DNA of 64,000 nucleotides from JAUIAS01 sp030425395 (GCA_043553855.1 CP121336.1:806001-870000); one strand, 5' to 3'. Shown: positions 16,920 through 25,360, counted from the first letter of the stretch. Notes: a model not told the origin generated them from the letters alone. Program-made: numbers and translations.

Positions 16920-17420
16920 TTACGCGCGCCCGTAAGCCTCTGCAATGGCGACCTGTAGCGCCTCTTTAGGGGTGCGGTCCCCCCAGACCAGCAATTGCAT
17001 CGCCGGGTAATAGCGTTCCGAAGACAGCACGGCCGCGTGAATCATGGTGTTGATCTGTTCGGGGCTGGCCACCTGCCCACCCGCAAGAACAAGCCCATAG
17101 CGATAGACCATCAACTGTTGGTCCGCCCAATAGGAAAACGCGCCAGCCCAGCATTGGTCATTCATCGCGTTCAACAATTCGTAAAGCTCGGGCAGCTTGT
17201 GTTTGGGCGGTTCCATTTCAAAGGTGCAGACCATGCGCAGGGTTTCGTCGTAACCCGACCACGCCAATGTAACCGAATACGTGCGCCATTGGCCTTCGAC
17301 TGCCATGGCGATCTGGTCATCACCCAGTCGATCAAAATCCCAGTCATGGTGTTCGGCGATATGTTCGACGATGTCGATTGGATGAATCTCATCTTCGAAG
17401 AACTGCTCGGAAAGGGTCAT
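16920..17420 (-). CDS. YbjN domain-containing protein
   Basis: A 166-residue acidic protein of the YbjN family, whose fold resembles type III secretion chaperones. Matching stretches include IDIVEHIAEHHDWDFDRLGD, AMAVEGQWRTYSVTLAW and ELYELLNAMNDQCWAGAFSYW. Function in this family is not established; in enterobacteria it is linked to stress and motility regulation. It precedes proC in the same direction. Confidence 0.8.
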   Translation of the reverse strand: MTLSEQFFEDEIHPIDIVEHIAEHHDWDFDRLGDDQIAMAVEGQWRTYSVTLAWSGYDETLRMVCTFEMEPPKHKLPELYELLNAMNDQCWAGAFSYWADQQLMVYRYGLVLAGGQVASPEQINTMIHAAVLSSERYYPAMQLLVWGDRTPKEALQVAIAEAYGRA

Positions 17421-17731
17421 GATGCCACCTCACTGATCACTAGCGTCACGGGGCGGCAGCGCCCCAAGCGCTAGGTGCCTGCTCTAAAAGACGGGGTGAC
17501 CCCCCGTTCTCATACCAGATATGGTGCGTGGTATAGGCTTGGCTGGCAACCCCTATTTTTGTGGACAACCCCAATAACTTGTGGACAGGTTCTACATTTG
17601 GCCGAAATGTCGGGGATACCTTGGCGCATCGAACAACACGGTTCAGCAAAACAACCGCGCAAATGAAAACGCACAGCCACAAAGCCGTGCGTCACATGAT
17701 TGAGCAAACAGGAACGATTGGTTCCGTTTGG
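17421..17731. other. Gene-poor 311-bp stretch between ubiK and ybjN-like genes
   Basis: No reading frame here looks coding on either strand. It contains a hairpin terminator (17491-17507, minus strand) and two copies of TTGTGGACA (17559-17567 and 17579-17587), 20 bp apart. Each differs by one base from the reverse complement of a DnaA box. The ubiK stop is 225 nt from the terminator, leaving room for a long 3' UTR or a small RNA. Confidence 0.5.
17491..17507 (-). terminator. Rho-independent terminator downstream of ubiK
   Basis: On the minus strand a stem ACGGGG/CCCCGT with a 5-nt loop is followed by CTTTTAG. The stem is short but GC-rich. It probably ends the ubiK transcript. Confidence 0.55.
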
Positions 17732-17977
17732 TTACTTCTGAGCCGCCTCAAGTGCCGCGATACGGGCAGCGAGGGCGTCGTTTTCCTCGCGCGCTTTCTG
17801 CGCCATGGCGCGCACCGCGTCGAATTCCTCGCGGGTGACGAAATCGCGATCGGCCAACCACCGATCCAGCATGGAATGCATCGCCGTTTCCGCCTCTTGC
17901 CGCGCACCCTGCGCCACGCCCATGGCGTTGGTCATGAGTTGCGAGATATCGTCCATCATCTTGTTGCGGGTCTGCAT
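17732..17977 (-). CDS. ubiK: UbiK/YqiC-like accessory factor (BMFP domain)
   Basis: An 81-residue protein of the BMFP family, which forms coiled-coil trimers and assists aerobic ubiquinone biosynthesis in the membrane-associated Ubi complex. Seen features are an N-terminal amphipathic helix (NKMMDDISQLMTNAMGVAQG) and the FVTREEFDAVRAMAQKAREE segment leading into a C-terminal leucine/alanine coiled coil (LAARIAALEA). It is divergent from lgt, separated by 92 bp. Confidence 0.85.
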   Translation of the reverse strand: MQTRNKMMDDISQLMTNAMGVAQGARQEAETAMHSMLDRWLADRDFVTREEFDAVRAMAQKAREENDALAARIAALEAAQK

Positions 17978-18069
17978 GTTTTCTCTCCGGTCCGTTTCTC
18001 CCTATATGGTGATCACCGCGGGCAAGGGCAAGGTTGACTTGCCGCGCGCGGCAAGGGCATTGAGCGCGT

Positions 18070-18954
18070 ATGACCGCACTGATCACCTTTCCCGACCTGT
18101 CGCCCGAACTGTTTTCCATTTCGTTGTTCGGAATGGAATTCGCCCTACGCTGGTATGCGCTTGCCTATATTGCGGGCCTGCTTATCGCTTGGGGGATCGC
18201 TGTGCGCGCGGTGTCCGATGCACGGCTGTGGGCCGGAGCGGCACCAATGACCCGCCCGCAGATCGAAGACCTGATGACCTATGTGATCCTTGGGGTCATT
18301 CTGGGTGGGCGGCTTGGTTTCGTGCTGTTTTATCAGCCCGAATATTACTTTTCGAACCCCTCGCAAATCCTGCTGATCTGGCAAGGCGGGATGGCGTTTC
18401 ACGGCGGGCTTTTGGGCGTGGTGGTCGCCGCATGGATTTTCGCGGCGCGCGGCGGCATCCCCAAACTGTCGATGGCGGATCTTATGGCCCTCAGTGTTCC
18501 GCCGGGCCTGTTGTTGGGACGCATCGCGAATTTCATCAACGCCGAGCTTTGGGGCCGCCCAACGGATTTGCCATGGGGCGTGGCTTTCCCGGGGGCCGCC
18601 GCGCAGGATTGCCCGGATGTGGTCGGCCTTTGCGCCCGCCATCCGTCACAGCTTTACGAGGCTGCGCTTGAGGGGCTGTTGCTGGGCGCGCTGCTGCTGT
18701 GGATGGCATGGCGGCGCGGGGCGCTCAAAAAGCCCGGTCTGGTGGCAGGCACGTTCTTTGCGGGATACGGATTGGCACGGTTCCTTGTCGAGTTTGCCCG
18801 CCAACCCGATGCGCAATTCGTCACCCCCGGCAATCCGCTGGGGCTGGCCTTTCACATACAAGGAATGGGCATCACAATGGGGCAGGCCCTGTCGCTGCCT
18901 ATGATCGGGCTTGGCCTCTTTTTTGTGCTGCGCGCAAGACGGGCTGCACCATGA
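18070..18954 (+). CDS. lgt: Prolipoprotein diacylglyceryl transferase
   Basis: Integral membrane enzyme that transfers diacylglycerol from phosphatidylglycerol to the lipobox Cys of prelipoproteins. The 294-residue protein has seven or so membrane segments, the MAFHGGLLG motif near 107, the signature GRIANFINAELWGRPTD near 150 and a conserved HPSQLYEA near 190. It begins an operon with the MidA-like and pgeF genes; the next gene starts inside its stop (ATGA at 18951-18954). Confidence 0.96.
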   Translation: MTALITFPDLSPELFSISLFGMEFALRWYALAYIAGLLIAWGIAVRAVSDARLWAGAAPMTRPQIEDLMTYVILGVILGGRLGFVLFYQPEYYFSNPSQILLIWQGGMAFHGGLLGVVVAAWIFAARGGIPKLSMADLMALSVPPGLLLGRIANFINAELWGRPTDLPWGVAFPGAAAQDCPDVVGLCARHPSQLYEAALEGLLLGALLLWMAWRRGALKKPGLVAGTFFAGYGLARFLVEFARQPDAQFVTPGNPLGLAFHIQGMGITMGQALSLPMIGLGLFFVLRARRAAP

Positions 18955-20012
18955 GCCTCGCCAACCGGATCGCCGACCGTATCCGCAATGAAGGCCCCCT
19001 GCCCGTTTCGGATTACATGTCGGATTGCCTGATGCATCCACAATGGGGGTATTACGCCCGCCAAGATCCTTTCGGTCCCGGTGGCGATTTCATCACCGCG
19101 CCTGAAATCAGCCAGATGTTTGGAGAAATGGTCGGGCTTTGCCTTGCTCAATGCTGGATGGATCAGGGGCAACCCAAACCCATTGCACTGGCCGAAGCCG
19201 GCCCCGGGCGCGGCACCATGATGGCCGATATCTTGCGCGCGACGCGCGCGGTGCCGGGCTTTCACGCCGCAGTTTCGCTGCACCTTGTGGAAACCTCCCC
19301 TACGCTGCGGCGCATTCAGAGCGAAGCCCTGCGCGATCATGCCCCGGTCTGGCACGATTCCGTGCAGGATCTGCCGCAGGGGATGCCGCTATTTCTGGTG
19401 GCCAATGAATTTCTGGACGCCCTGCCCATACGCCAGTTCTTGCGGGGCGACACCGGATGGCACGAACGGTGCGTCGGGCTTGAGGGCGACAGGCTGTGCT
19501 TTGGATTGGCACCCGAGATGCCGCAACCGGGCTTGGCACACCGGCTGGAGGATACCCGCCCCGGCGATCTGGTCGAGATGTGCCCCCAAGCCCCCGCCAT
19601 TGCCGAAGCCATCGGCCAGCGCATCGCACGTCACGGTGGTGCGGCGCTGTTTATTGATTATGGGGATTGGCGATCGGTGGGTGATACGTTTCAGGCCCTG
19701 CGCGATCACACTTATGTCGACCCGCTCAGTGAGCCGGGCAGCGCCGATCTGACCGCGCATGTCGATTTTGAAATCCTCTCTCAGGCAACGCCCAGCGCCT
19801 TTTCCCGACTGACCCCGCAGGGCGTGTTTCTGGAACGGTTGGGGATCACCGCACGCGCCCAGACTCTGGCCCGGGGACGTCAGGCGACCGAGGTCAATGC
19901 CATCGCAACCGCACATCGGCGGTTGACGCACCCTGAGGAAATGGGAAACCTGTTCAAGGTACTGGGATTCTTTCCCGAGTCCGCCAACCCGCCACCCGGT
20001 CTGGACACATGA
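18951..20012 (+). CDS. SAM-dependent methyltransferase of the MidA/NDUFAF7 family
   Basis: A 353-residue member of COG1565. The human homologue NDUFAF7 dimethylates an arginine of complex I subunit NDUFS2. The SAM-binding motif LAEAGPGRGTMMADILRA is near residue 78, preceded by DFITAPEISQMFGE, which is diagnostic. FIDYGD occurs near 232. The start ATG overlaps the lgt stop by four bases and the gene overlaps pgeF by four, so all three are translationally coupled. A role in complex I assembly is inferred from the family. Confidence 0.88.
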   Translation: MSLANRIADRIRNEGPLPVSDYMSDCLMHPQWGYYARQDPFGPGGDFITAPEISQMFGEMVGLCLAQCWMDQGQPKPIALAEAGPGRGTMMADILRATRAVPGFHAAVSLHLVETSPTLRRIQSEALRDHAPVWHDSVQDLPQGMPLFLVANEFLDALPIRQFLRGDTGWHERCVGLEGDRLCFGLAPEMPQPGLAHRLEDTRPGDLVEMCPQAPAIAEAIGQRIARHGGAALFIDYGDWRSVGDTFQALRDHTYVDPLSEPGSADLTAHVDFEILSQATPSAFSRLTPQGVFLERLGITARAQTLARGRQATEVNAIATAHRRLTHPEEMGNLFKVLGFFPESANPPPGLDT

Positions 20013-20776
20013 CACTTGAAATTCTGCGCTCTGACATGCTCGCCGACGTTTCTCACGGGTTCTTTACCCGGCGCGGCGGTGCGTCTTCGGGGATATTCGC
20101 GGGCCTGAATTGCGGCACCGGTTCGACGGACCAAAGCGAGGTCGTCGCCATCAACCGTGCCCGTGTGGCCGATGCGATGGGCGTGGACCGCACCGCGCTG
20201 ACCTTTGTGCATCAGGTGCATTCTGCAGATGTTGTGACGGTTTCTGCCCCTGCAACCGGGGCAAACACCGCCCCGCCGCGCGCCGACGGAATGGTCACAG
20301 CCACGCCCGGTCTGGCCCTTGCGATCCTGACCGCCGATTGCCAGCCGGTCCTGTTTGCCGATGCCAAGGCAGGGGTCATCGGAGCCGCGCACGCGGGCTG
20401 GCGCGGGGCGCTGGACGGGGTTCTGGAAGCGACCGTGGACGCCATGGTGGCTCTCGGGGCGCAACCCGGCAATATCCGGGCAGTCATTGGCCCCACGATC
20501 AGCCAGCGCGCATATGAGGTGGGTCCCGAATTTTTTGACGCTTTCATGGATGAAGGGCCAGAGAACGCCCGCTTTTTCGCCAATGGTGATGGCGACCGGA
20601 TGTTGTTCGATCTGCCCGCCTTTGGCCTGCACCGCCTGCGCGAAACGGGTATCGGAGATGCCGAATGGACGCGTCACTGCACCTATTCGGATACCGAACG
20701 GTTCTATTCCTACAGGCGGAGCACCCATGCTTGCGAGGCCGACTACGGGCGGCTGGTGTCGGTGATCCGGCTTTAG
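20009..20776 (+). CDS. pgeF: Peptidoglycan editing factor, laccase-domain (YfiH) protein
   Basis: A 255-residue laccase-domain protein. PgeF cleaves mis-incorporated L-Ser from peptidoglycan precursors; related proteins act as polyphenol oxidases or purine nucleoside enzymes. The metal-site segments are present: TFVHQVHSADVV near 69, LTADCQPVLFADA near 108 and GAAHAGWRGALDG near 127. It is third in the lgt-midA-pgeF operon. Confidence 0.9.
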   Translation: MTLEILRSDMLADVSHGFFTRRGGASSGIFAGLNCGTGSTDQSEVVAINRARVADAMGVDRTALTFVHQVHSADVVTVSAPATGANTAPPRADGMVTATPGLALAILTADCQPVLFADAKAGVIGAAHAGWRGALDGVLEATVDAMVALGAQPGNIRAVIGPTISQRAYEVGPEFFDAFMDEGPENARFFANGDGDRMLFDLPAFGLHRLRETGIGDAEWTRHCTYSDTERFYSYRRSTHACEADYGRLVSVIRL

Positions 20777-20923
20777 CGTCTTGCGACACCCGCTTTCGCC
20801 CTTGCGTGAACAATCGCGGCGATCCCACTGAATTATCCCACTCCTGCCCCAAACCTGCCGCATTCCACGGCCAGTTTCAGGATCAAGAAACGGCGCATTC
20901 CGTGCCAAGCAGGAGAACCCGCT

Positions 20924-21070
20924 ATGAAAGTCCGCACCCGGTTCATCAAATCCGTTATCGCGACCGCAAAGTCCGATGCACCCGAATTGCCGTGGGCCCG
21001 TGGCCAGGCACGCAAGGCGCTGATCGCTGGCCGCACCGGAAAACACGTCACTCTGGCCCGCAGCGCCTGA
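20924..21070 (+). CDS. Small basic protein, 48 residues, unknown function
   Basis: An ATG at 20924 with a good Shine-Dalgarno AGGAG 8 nt upstream opens a 48-codon frame. It begins MKVRTRFIKSVIATAKSDAP and ends HVTLARSA. Codon third positions are GC-rich like the neighbours, supporting real coding. The product is strongly basic (Lys/Arg about one quarter), has a single Trp in LPWARGQARKA and no membrane segment. It lies 147 bp after pgeF and 71 bp before the Hint gene. I do not recognise a family; a nucleic-acid or ribosome association would fit its charge. Confidence 0.65.
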   Translation: MKVRTRFIKSVIATAKSDAPELPWARGQARKALIAGRTGKHVTLARSA

Positions 21071-21141
21071 TCCACGTGCCGGGCAGCCCGCCCATCGAAA
21101 ACCGTTATCGTCAAACGCCAGCCCCGGAAAGGAAGACACGC

Positions 21142-21960
21142 ATGACCGATATGCCCAAACCAGACCGATTCAGCCGGCGTTTTGATCGCCACGGGCCCGG
21201 TGCATCGCTGACCCATGCGCAGGAAAAGCTTGCTGCCCGTCCACCCATGCGGCGATTCGACATCAAGTGGCTCGATGCCACCGGCGCGATCAAAGAAACG
21301 TCCAAGATCGGCCCCGCCCACCCCGTTTTTGAAGATGCCTTTTCCGCGTTTGCCCGCGGCAGCATGGTCGCGACCGAAACCGGCCCGGTCGCGGTCGAAG
21401 ACCTGTTACCCGGCGACAAGATCCTGACCGAAAACGGTCCGGCCCTGCCGTTGGTCTGGCATGGGTCCATGACCTGCAATCCCGGTCTGTCACTGCCGAC
21501 TGGCCACAGCATCGCGCTGAACAGGATTTCACCCGACAGTTTCGGCCTGACACGGCCCGAACAGGTTCTTGTCACCGGACCGGGCGCACGGCTTGCGCGA
21601 CACCTGCCGAATGCGCGGGATTTGTCCGGGGTCCAATATGCGCTGACACGTGTCAGCGCCTTGCAGGACGGGTATCAGGTTGTTGAAACGGTCCCGCCCA
21701 GCGCGGTGCAGCTGTTCCATCTGTGCCTGCCGCGTCATGCAATTATCCGGGTTTGCGGACTGGGGTTTGAAACGTATCACCCCGGACGCACGCTACCTTT
21801 TGCCAACACCGGTCTGCGCGCTGCATTCCTCGGGATGTTCCCGAATGTGCGCCACCTTTCGGATTTCGGACCGATGGCCGGTGTGCGGGCAGAAGAATCA
21901 AACCAAGACCAGAGCGAGGCACCGGCCCCGCCTGGTTCGGCACTCAGGCCGATCGGCTAA
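21142..21960 (+). CDS. Hint-domain (Hint_2) protein with Ala in place of the catalytic Cys
   Basis: A 272-residue protein. After a polar N-terminal part (1-65) it carries a Hedgehog/intein fold: FARGSMVATETGPVAVEDLL, GDKILTENG, then the C-terminal block LFHLCLPRHAIIRVCGLGFE (about 193-212). In active members the domain opens Cys-Phe-x-x-Gly-Thr; here the aligned residues are Ala69-Phe70-Ala71-Arg72-Gly73-Ser74, so the N-S acyl shift should be impossible. It therefore looks like a degenerate, non-splicing Hint fold. The start at 21142 follows GGAAAGGAAG. Its end overlaps the convergent lrp gene by 17 bases. Confidence 0.75.
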   Translation: MTDMPKPDRFSRRFDRHGPGASLTHAQEKLAARPPMRRFDIKWLDATGAIKETSKIGPAHPVFEDAFSAFARGSMVATETGPVAVEDLLPGDKILTENGPALPLVWHGSMTCNPGLSLPTGHSIALNRISPDSFGLTRPEQVLVTGPGARLARHLPNARDLSGVQYALTRVSALQDGYQVVETVPPSAVQLFHLCLPRHAIIRVCGLGFETYHPGRTLPFANTGLRAAFLGMFPNVRHLSDFGPMAGVRAEESNQDQSEAPAPPGSALRPIG

Positions 21961-22444
21961 GGCGGTCCTCGAGAACATCAAAGGGCACCCCAGGCTCATC
22001 CTTGGCGCAACGGATGACCAGCGATGTCTTGACGCTCGCCACATTGGGTGTGGTCAACAGCTCTTCGGTCAGAAAACTTTGAAAGCTGCTTAGGTCAGGT
22101 GCCACGCATTTCAGAATGAAGTCCACCTCGCCATTCAGCATATGACATTCGCGAACAAGCGGCCATTTCCGGCACTGTTCTTCGAACGAACGCAGGTCAG
22201 ATTCGGCCTGGCTTTGCAAACCGACCATCGCAAACACCTGCACCTCGAACCCCAGTTCGCGGGAATCGACCTCGGCATGGTATCCCCGGATCAGGCCGGC
22301 GTCTTCCAGAGTGCGGACCCGGCGCAGGCAGGGCGGGGCCGAAATTCCGACCCGTCGCGCCAACTCGACGTTTGTCATGCGGCCATCAGCCTGCAATTCA
22401 GCAAGAATCTTCCTGTCGATGGGATCAAGGCGGGTTGTGACCAT
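21944..22444 (-). CDS. Lrp/AsnC family transcriptional regulator
   Basis: A 166-residue feast/famine regulator. It has an N-terminal helix-turn-helix (LDPIDRKILAELQADGRMTN, then RRVGISAPPCLRRVRTLEDA) and a C-terminal RAM ligand-binding domain (VMVGLQSQAESDLRSF-like region, then CHMLNGEVDFILKCVAPD). The start at 22442-22444 (MVTTRLDPID) is preferred because AGTGGAG precedes it; an ATG nine codons upstream also exists. It is divergent from trxB, as commonly seen in roseobacters. Paired repeats in the shared region (22491-22522) are candidate binding sites. Confidence 0.92.
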   Translation of the reverse strand: MVTTRLDPIDRKILAELQADGRMTNVELARRVGISAPPCLRRVRTLEDAGLIRGYHAEVDSRELGFEVQVFAMVGLQSQAESDLRSFEEQCRKWPLVRECHMLNGEVDFILKCVAPDLSSFQSFLTEELLTTPNVASVKTSLVIRCAKDEPGVPFDVLEDRLSRSA

Positions 22445-22490
22445 AAAGCGCTCCACTTCTGTGCGTTTCATATAGCAGGGACCACGGGTT

Positions 22491-22522
22491 GCGCAATATT
22501 ACTTCGCGCCCGCGCAATATTA
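22491..22522. promoter_or_regulatory. Helically phased direct repeat, candidate Lrp-type operator
   Basis: GCGCAATATTA occurs at 22491-22501 and again at 22512-22522, 21 bp start to start, close to two turns of the helix. The first copy is part of the dyad TTGCGCAA (22489-22496). It lies between the divergent lrp and trxB genes. Lrp-family octamers bind arrays of such phased AT-centred sites. Confidence 0.5.
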
Positions 22523-22646
22523 TGAAAATCAGATGCCTGTTTTTCCGCCAGATTGCCCCCAATGCAAGGGGTTTAAGCTTGGGTTGCGCGCGGCTATATG
22601 CTGAACAACAACGCGGTTCGTCCGCACAGCTGCTATGAGGGCCACC

Positions 22647-23588
22647 ATGGGCGAGACACGCCATACCAAAGTTTTGATCATCGGGTCGGGCCCGGCGGGA
22701 TACACCGCAGGTGTTTATGCCAGCCGGGCAATGCTGTCCCCCATTCTCGTGCAGGGAATCGAACCGGGTGGACAGTTGACCACCACGACCGAGGTCGAAA
22801 ACTGGCCCGGCGATACCGAAGTGCAAGGCCCCGATCTTATGGTCCGAATGGAAGCCCACGCGCGCGCCATGGGCACCGAAATCATTGGGGACATCATCAG
22901 CAGCCTCGACCTCGATCAACGGCCCTTTGTGGCCAAGGGCGACAGCGGCAACACCTACACCGCCGACGCGGTGATCCTTGCCACCGGCGCGCGGGCCAAA
23001 TGGCTCGGCATGCCGTCGGAGGAAAAGTTCAAGGGCTTTGGCGTTTCGGCCTGCGCTACCTGCGACGGGTTCTTCTATCGCGGTCAGGAAATTATTGTTG
23101 TCGGTGGCGGCAATACCGCTGTCGAAGAGGCGCTTTTCCTGACCAACTTCGCATCAAAGGTGACGTTGATCCACCGCCGCGACGAACTTCGCGCTGAGAA
23201 AATTCTTCAGGATCGCCTGTTCAAGAACCCCAAAATCGAGCCCTTGTGGTTCCATGAAATCGACGAGGTTCTGGGCACGGAAAGCCCGCTAGGCGTCGAA
23301 TCCGTTCGTGTCCGCAACGTAAAGACCGGAGAGACACAGGAAATCCCGGCCAAGGGTGTCTTTGTGGCCATTGGTCATGCTCCCGCCTCCGAATTGGTCA
23401 AGGACAGCCTCGAGACCCACATGGGCGGCTACGTCAAGGTCGAAGCCGGAACCACCCGGACATCGGTTCCCGGCGTCTTTGCGGCGGGTGATTTGACCGA
23501 CCATATCTACCGTCAGGCGGTGACCAGCGCAGGCATGGGCTGTATGGCGGCGCTGGATGCGGAACGCTGGTTGGCCGAACAGGACTGA
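22647..23588 (+). CDS. trxB: Thioredoxin-disulfide reductase
   Basis: Cytosolic FAD/NADPH enzyme that reduces thioredoxin. The 313-residue product shows the FAD motif IIGSGPAGYTAG near 10, the redox-active CATC in SACATCDGFFYRG near 137, the NADPH motif VVGGGNTAVEEA near 155 and the C-terminal FAAGDLTDHIYRQAVTSAG. The start at 22647 (MGETRHTKVL) is chosen over 22635 because GAGG precedes it at good distance. Confidence 0.96.
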   Translation: MGETRHTKVLIIGSGPAGYTAGVYASRAMLSPILVQGIEPGGQLTTTTEVENWPGDTEVQGPDLMVRMEAHARAMGTEIIGDIISSLDLDQRPFVAKGDSGNTYTADAVILATGARAKWLGMPSEEKFKGFGVSACATCDGFFYRGQEIIVVGGGNTAVEEALFLTNFASKVTLIHRRDELRAEKILQDRLFKNPKIEPLWFHEIDEVLGTESPLGVESVRVRNVKTGETQEIPAKGVFVAIGHAPASELVKDSLETHMGGYVKVEAGTTRTSVPGVFAAGDLTDHIYRQAVTSAGMGCMAALDAERWLAEQD

Positions 23589-23686
23589 TCCTTTTGACAA
23601 AAAGGTGCAGCGCGCCACAATATTTTCGCGCATAATCCTGCAAGGGTGGCCTTCTGGCCGTGTCCGCAGGGGGATGATCGACGCGA

Positions 23687-25360
23687 ATGAGCATGTTGTG
23701 GCGCGGGCCGTTGGACAGCCGACTGAGGATCGCCGCTGGACTGATCCTGTTTTTATATGTCTGTTTTCATTTCATTAACCTTGGGCTGGCAACGATTTCG
23801 CCGCAGGCCGCCGATGCCTTCCAGTCATTGCGGCAGGTTCTGACCCGGGGCATCGTCGGCACCGTCGTTCTGTATGGTGCCTTTCTGGTGCACATCCTCA
23901 CCGCGCTGTTTCGCATCGCTCGGCGCGGCACGCTGCGTCTGCCTGCCGGGGAATGGGCGCAGATCGTTCTGGGGCTGCTCATCCCCGTTTTCCTGATCGT
24001 TCATATCGTTTTTACCCGTCTGGCACATGATGTGCACGACGTTCAGGACAAGATCGGGTTTGTATCCGGCCTGATCTGGGACACGCAGTCAGGGTGGCAA
24101 CAGGGGCTTCTTGTCGCCTTGGTCTGGGTTCATGGCTGCATCGGGATGCACATGTGGCTGCGACTGACGCAGTGGTGGAAACGGGCGCTGCCTTGGGCGA
24201 TCGGGCTGGCCGTGTTTCTGCCGGGCTGGGCGCTGGCAGGTTTCATGACCGAAGGGCGCAGGGTGCACGCCTTGTTCCGCGACCCCGAAGCCGCAGAGGC
24301 GACCGAGGCCGCTTATAACTGGCCAGATGGAGAGGCATTCGGATGGCTGGTATGGGCAAGCGATGCCGCCCTGAACGTGTTTCTCGCAGCTGTGGCGCTG
24401 GTGTTGGTCGCCATTTTTTTGCGCGCGGTGCTGGCGCGGCGCAATTCGGTGCGCATTTCCTATGCCGACGGTCCACAGATTACCGCCCAACGCGGCCTGA
24501 CCCTTCTTGAGATGTCCCGCAGCAAGGGCGTGCCGCATACCGCGCTTTGTGGTGGTCGCGGCCGGTGCACGACATGTCGCGTGATCATTGAAAACGGTGC
24601 GGCGAACCTGCCGCCGCCCTCGCCCGAGGAAACCGCCGCCTTGCAGGCGGTCAAGGCCCCTGTCGGCGCGCGTCTTGCCTGCCAGACGCGCCCTACCGGT
24701 GATCTGACGGTGTTTCGCGCCTTTCGCCCCGATGGTCAGCGCGTTCGGGCCCATTCCAGCCAAGGCAGCGAGGCGCAGCTCGCCGTGCTGTTTTTGGATA
24801 TGCGGGGTTTTACCGCCCGCACCGCAGGGCAACTGCCTTATGACGTGGTGTTCCTTCTCAACCGATTTTTCGACGCCATCGTTCCTGCCATTCGCACCAA
24901 CGGCGGCACCGTCGACAAATACATGGGCGACGGCTTGCTTGCCGTTTTCGAAACCAGTTCGGCCCGCACATCCGCGCGTGCAGGTCTGAAAGCCGTCGCC
25001 GGGATCGCTGAAGCACTGGCCAAATTCAATACCCGCCTGATTGAGGAAGGAGTGCCCGAGGTGGCCATTGGCGTTGGCCTGCACCTCGGCACCGTCGTTC
25101 TGGGCGAGATCGGCGCGCGCGGCGCATCACCGCGCACAATCATTGGCGATACGGTCAACACCGCCAGCCGCCTTGAGGCGCATACCAAGACCCTTGGTGC
25201 ACAGGTCTTGCTGTCTGAGCCGACGCTCGCCGCGGCCGGGCTGGACACCGGCGCGATGGATTTGCTGATGCTGGAACTGCGCGGCGTCGATCACCCGCTG
25301 AAAGCGCTAAGCCTGAGCGATGGGCGCATCCTGTCAGAGATGATCGCGGAATTGGAGTGA
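23687..25360 (+). CDS. Membrane-anchored 2Fe-2S ferredoxin/class III adenylate-guanylate cyclase fusion
   Basis: A 557-residue three-part protein. Residues about 12-250 form six or so membrane helices with well placed histidines (His28, 69, 106, 149, 155) reminiscent of b-haem or quinone-binding membrane domains. Residues about 254-345 are a plant-type ferredoxin domain with ligands Cys288, Cys294, Cys297 and Cys332. Residues about 363-530 are a class III cyclase: metal Asp371 and Asp415, purine-site Lys411 in VDKYMGDG, and Asn491/Arg495 in VNTASRLE, so it appears active. It reads as a redox-controlled cyclic nucleotide synthase. It lies 98 bp after trxB in the same direction. Alphaproteobacterial relatives are annotated as cyclase plus ferredoxin; their signal is unknown to me. 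Confidence 0.88.
   Translation: MSMLWRGPLDSRLRIAAGLILFLYVCFHFINLGLATISPQAADAFQSLRQVLTRGIVGTVVLYGAFLVHILTALFRIARRGTLRLPAGEWAQIVLGLLIPVFLIVHIVFTRLAHDVHDVQDKIGFVSGLIWDTQSGWQQGLLVALVWVHGCIGMHMWLRLTQWWKRALPWAIGLAVFLPGWALAGFMTEGRRVHALFRDPEAAEATEAAYNWPDGEAFGWLVWASDAALNVFLAAVALVLVAIFLRAVLARRNSVRISYADGPQITAQRGLTLLEMSRSKGVPHTALCGGRGRCTTCRVIIENGAANLPPPSPEETAALQAVKAPVGARLACQTRPTGDLTVFRAFRPDGQRVRAHSSQGSEAQLAVLFLDMRGFTARTAGQLPYDVVFLLNRFFDAIVPAIRTNGGTVDKYMGDGLLAVFETSSARTSARAGLKAVAGIAEALAKFNTRLIEEGVPEVAIGVGLHLGTVVLGEIGARGASPRTIIGDTVNTASRLEAHTKTLGAQVLLSEPTLAAAGLDTGAMDLLMLELRGVDHPLKALSLSDGRILSEMIAELE

Noticed and set aside
17559..17588. Twin TTGTGGACA boxes considered as a replication origin
   Set aside because: There are only two imperfect boxes, with no AT-rich unwinding element and no origin-associated genes nearby.
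19880..21139. A 419-codon minus-strand frame over midA, pgeF and the small basic gene
   Set aside because: Antisense shadow of coupled, motif-rich genes; its composition is atypical for a protein.
24089..25084. A 331-codon minus-strand frame inside the ferredoxin-cyclase gene
   Set aside because: The plus strand encodes complete ferredoxin and cyclase motifs; the antisense product has none.
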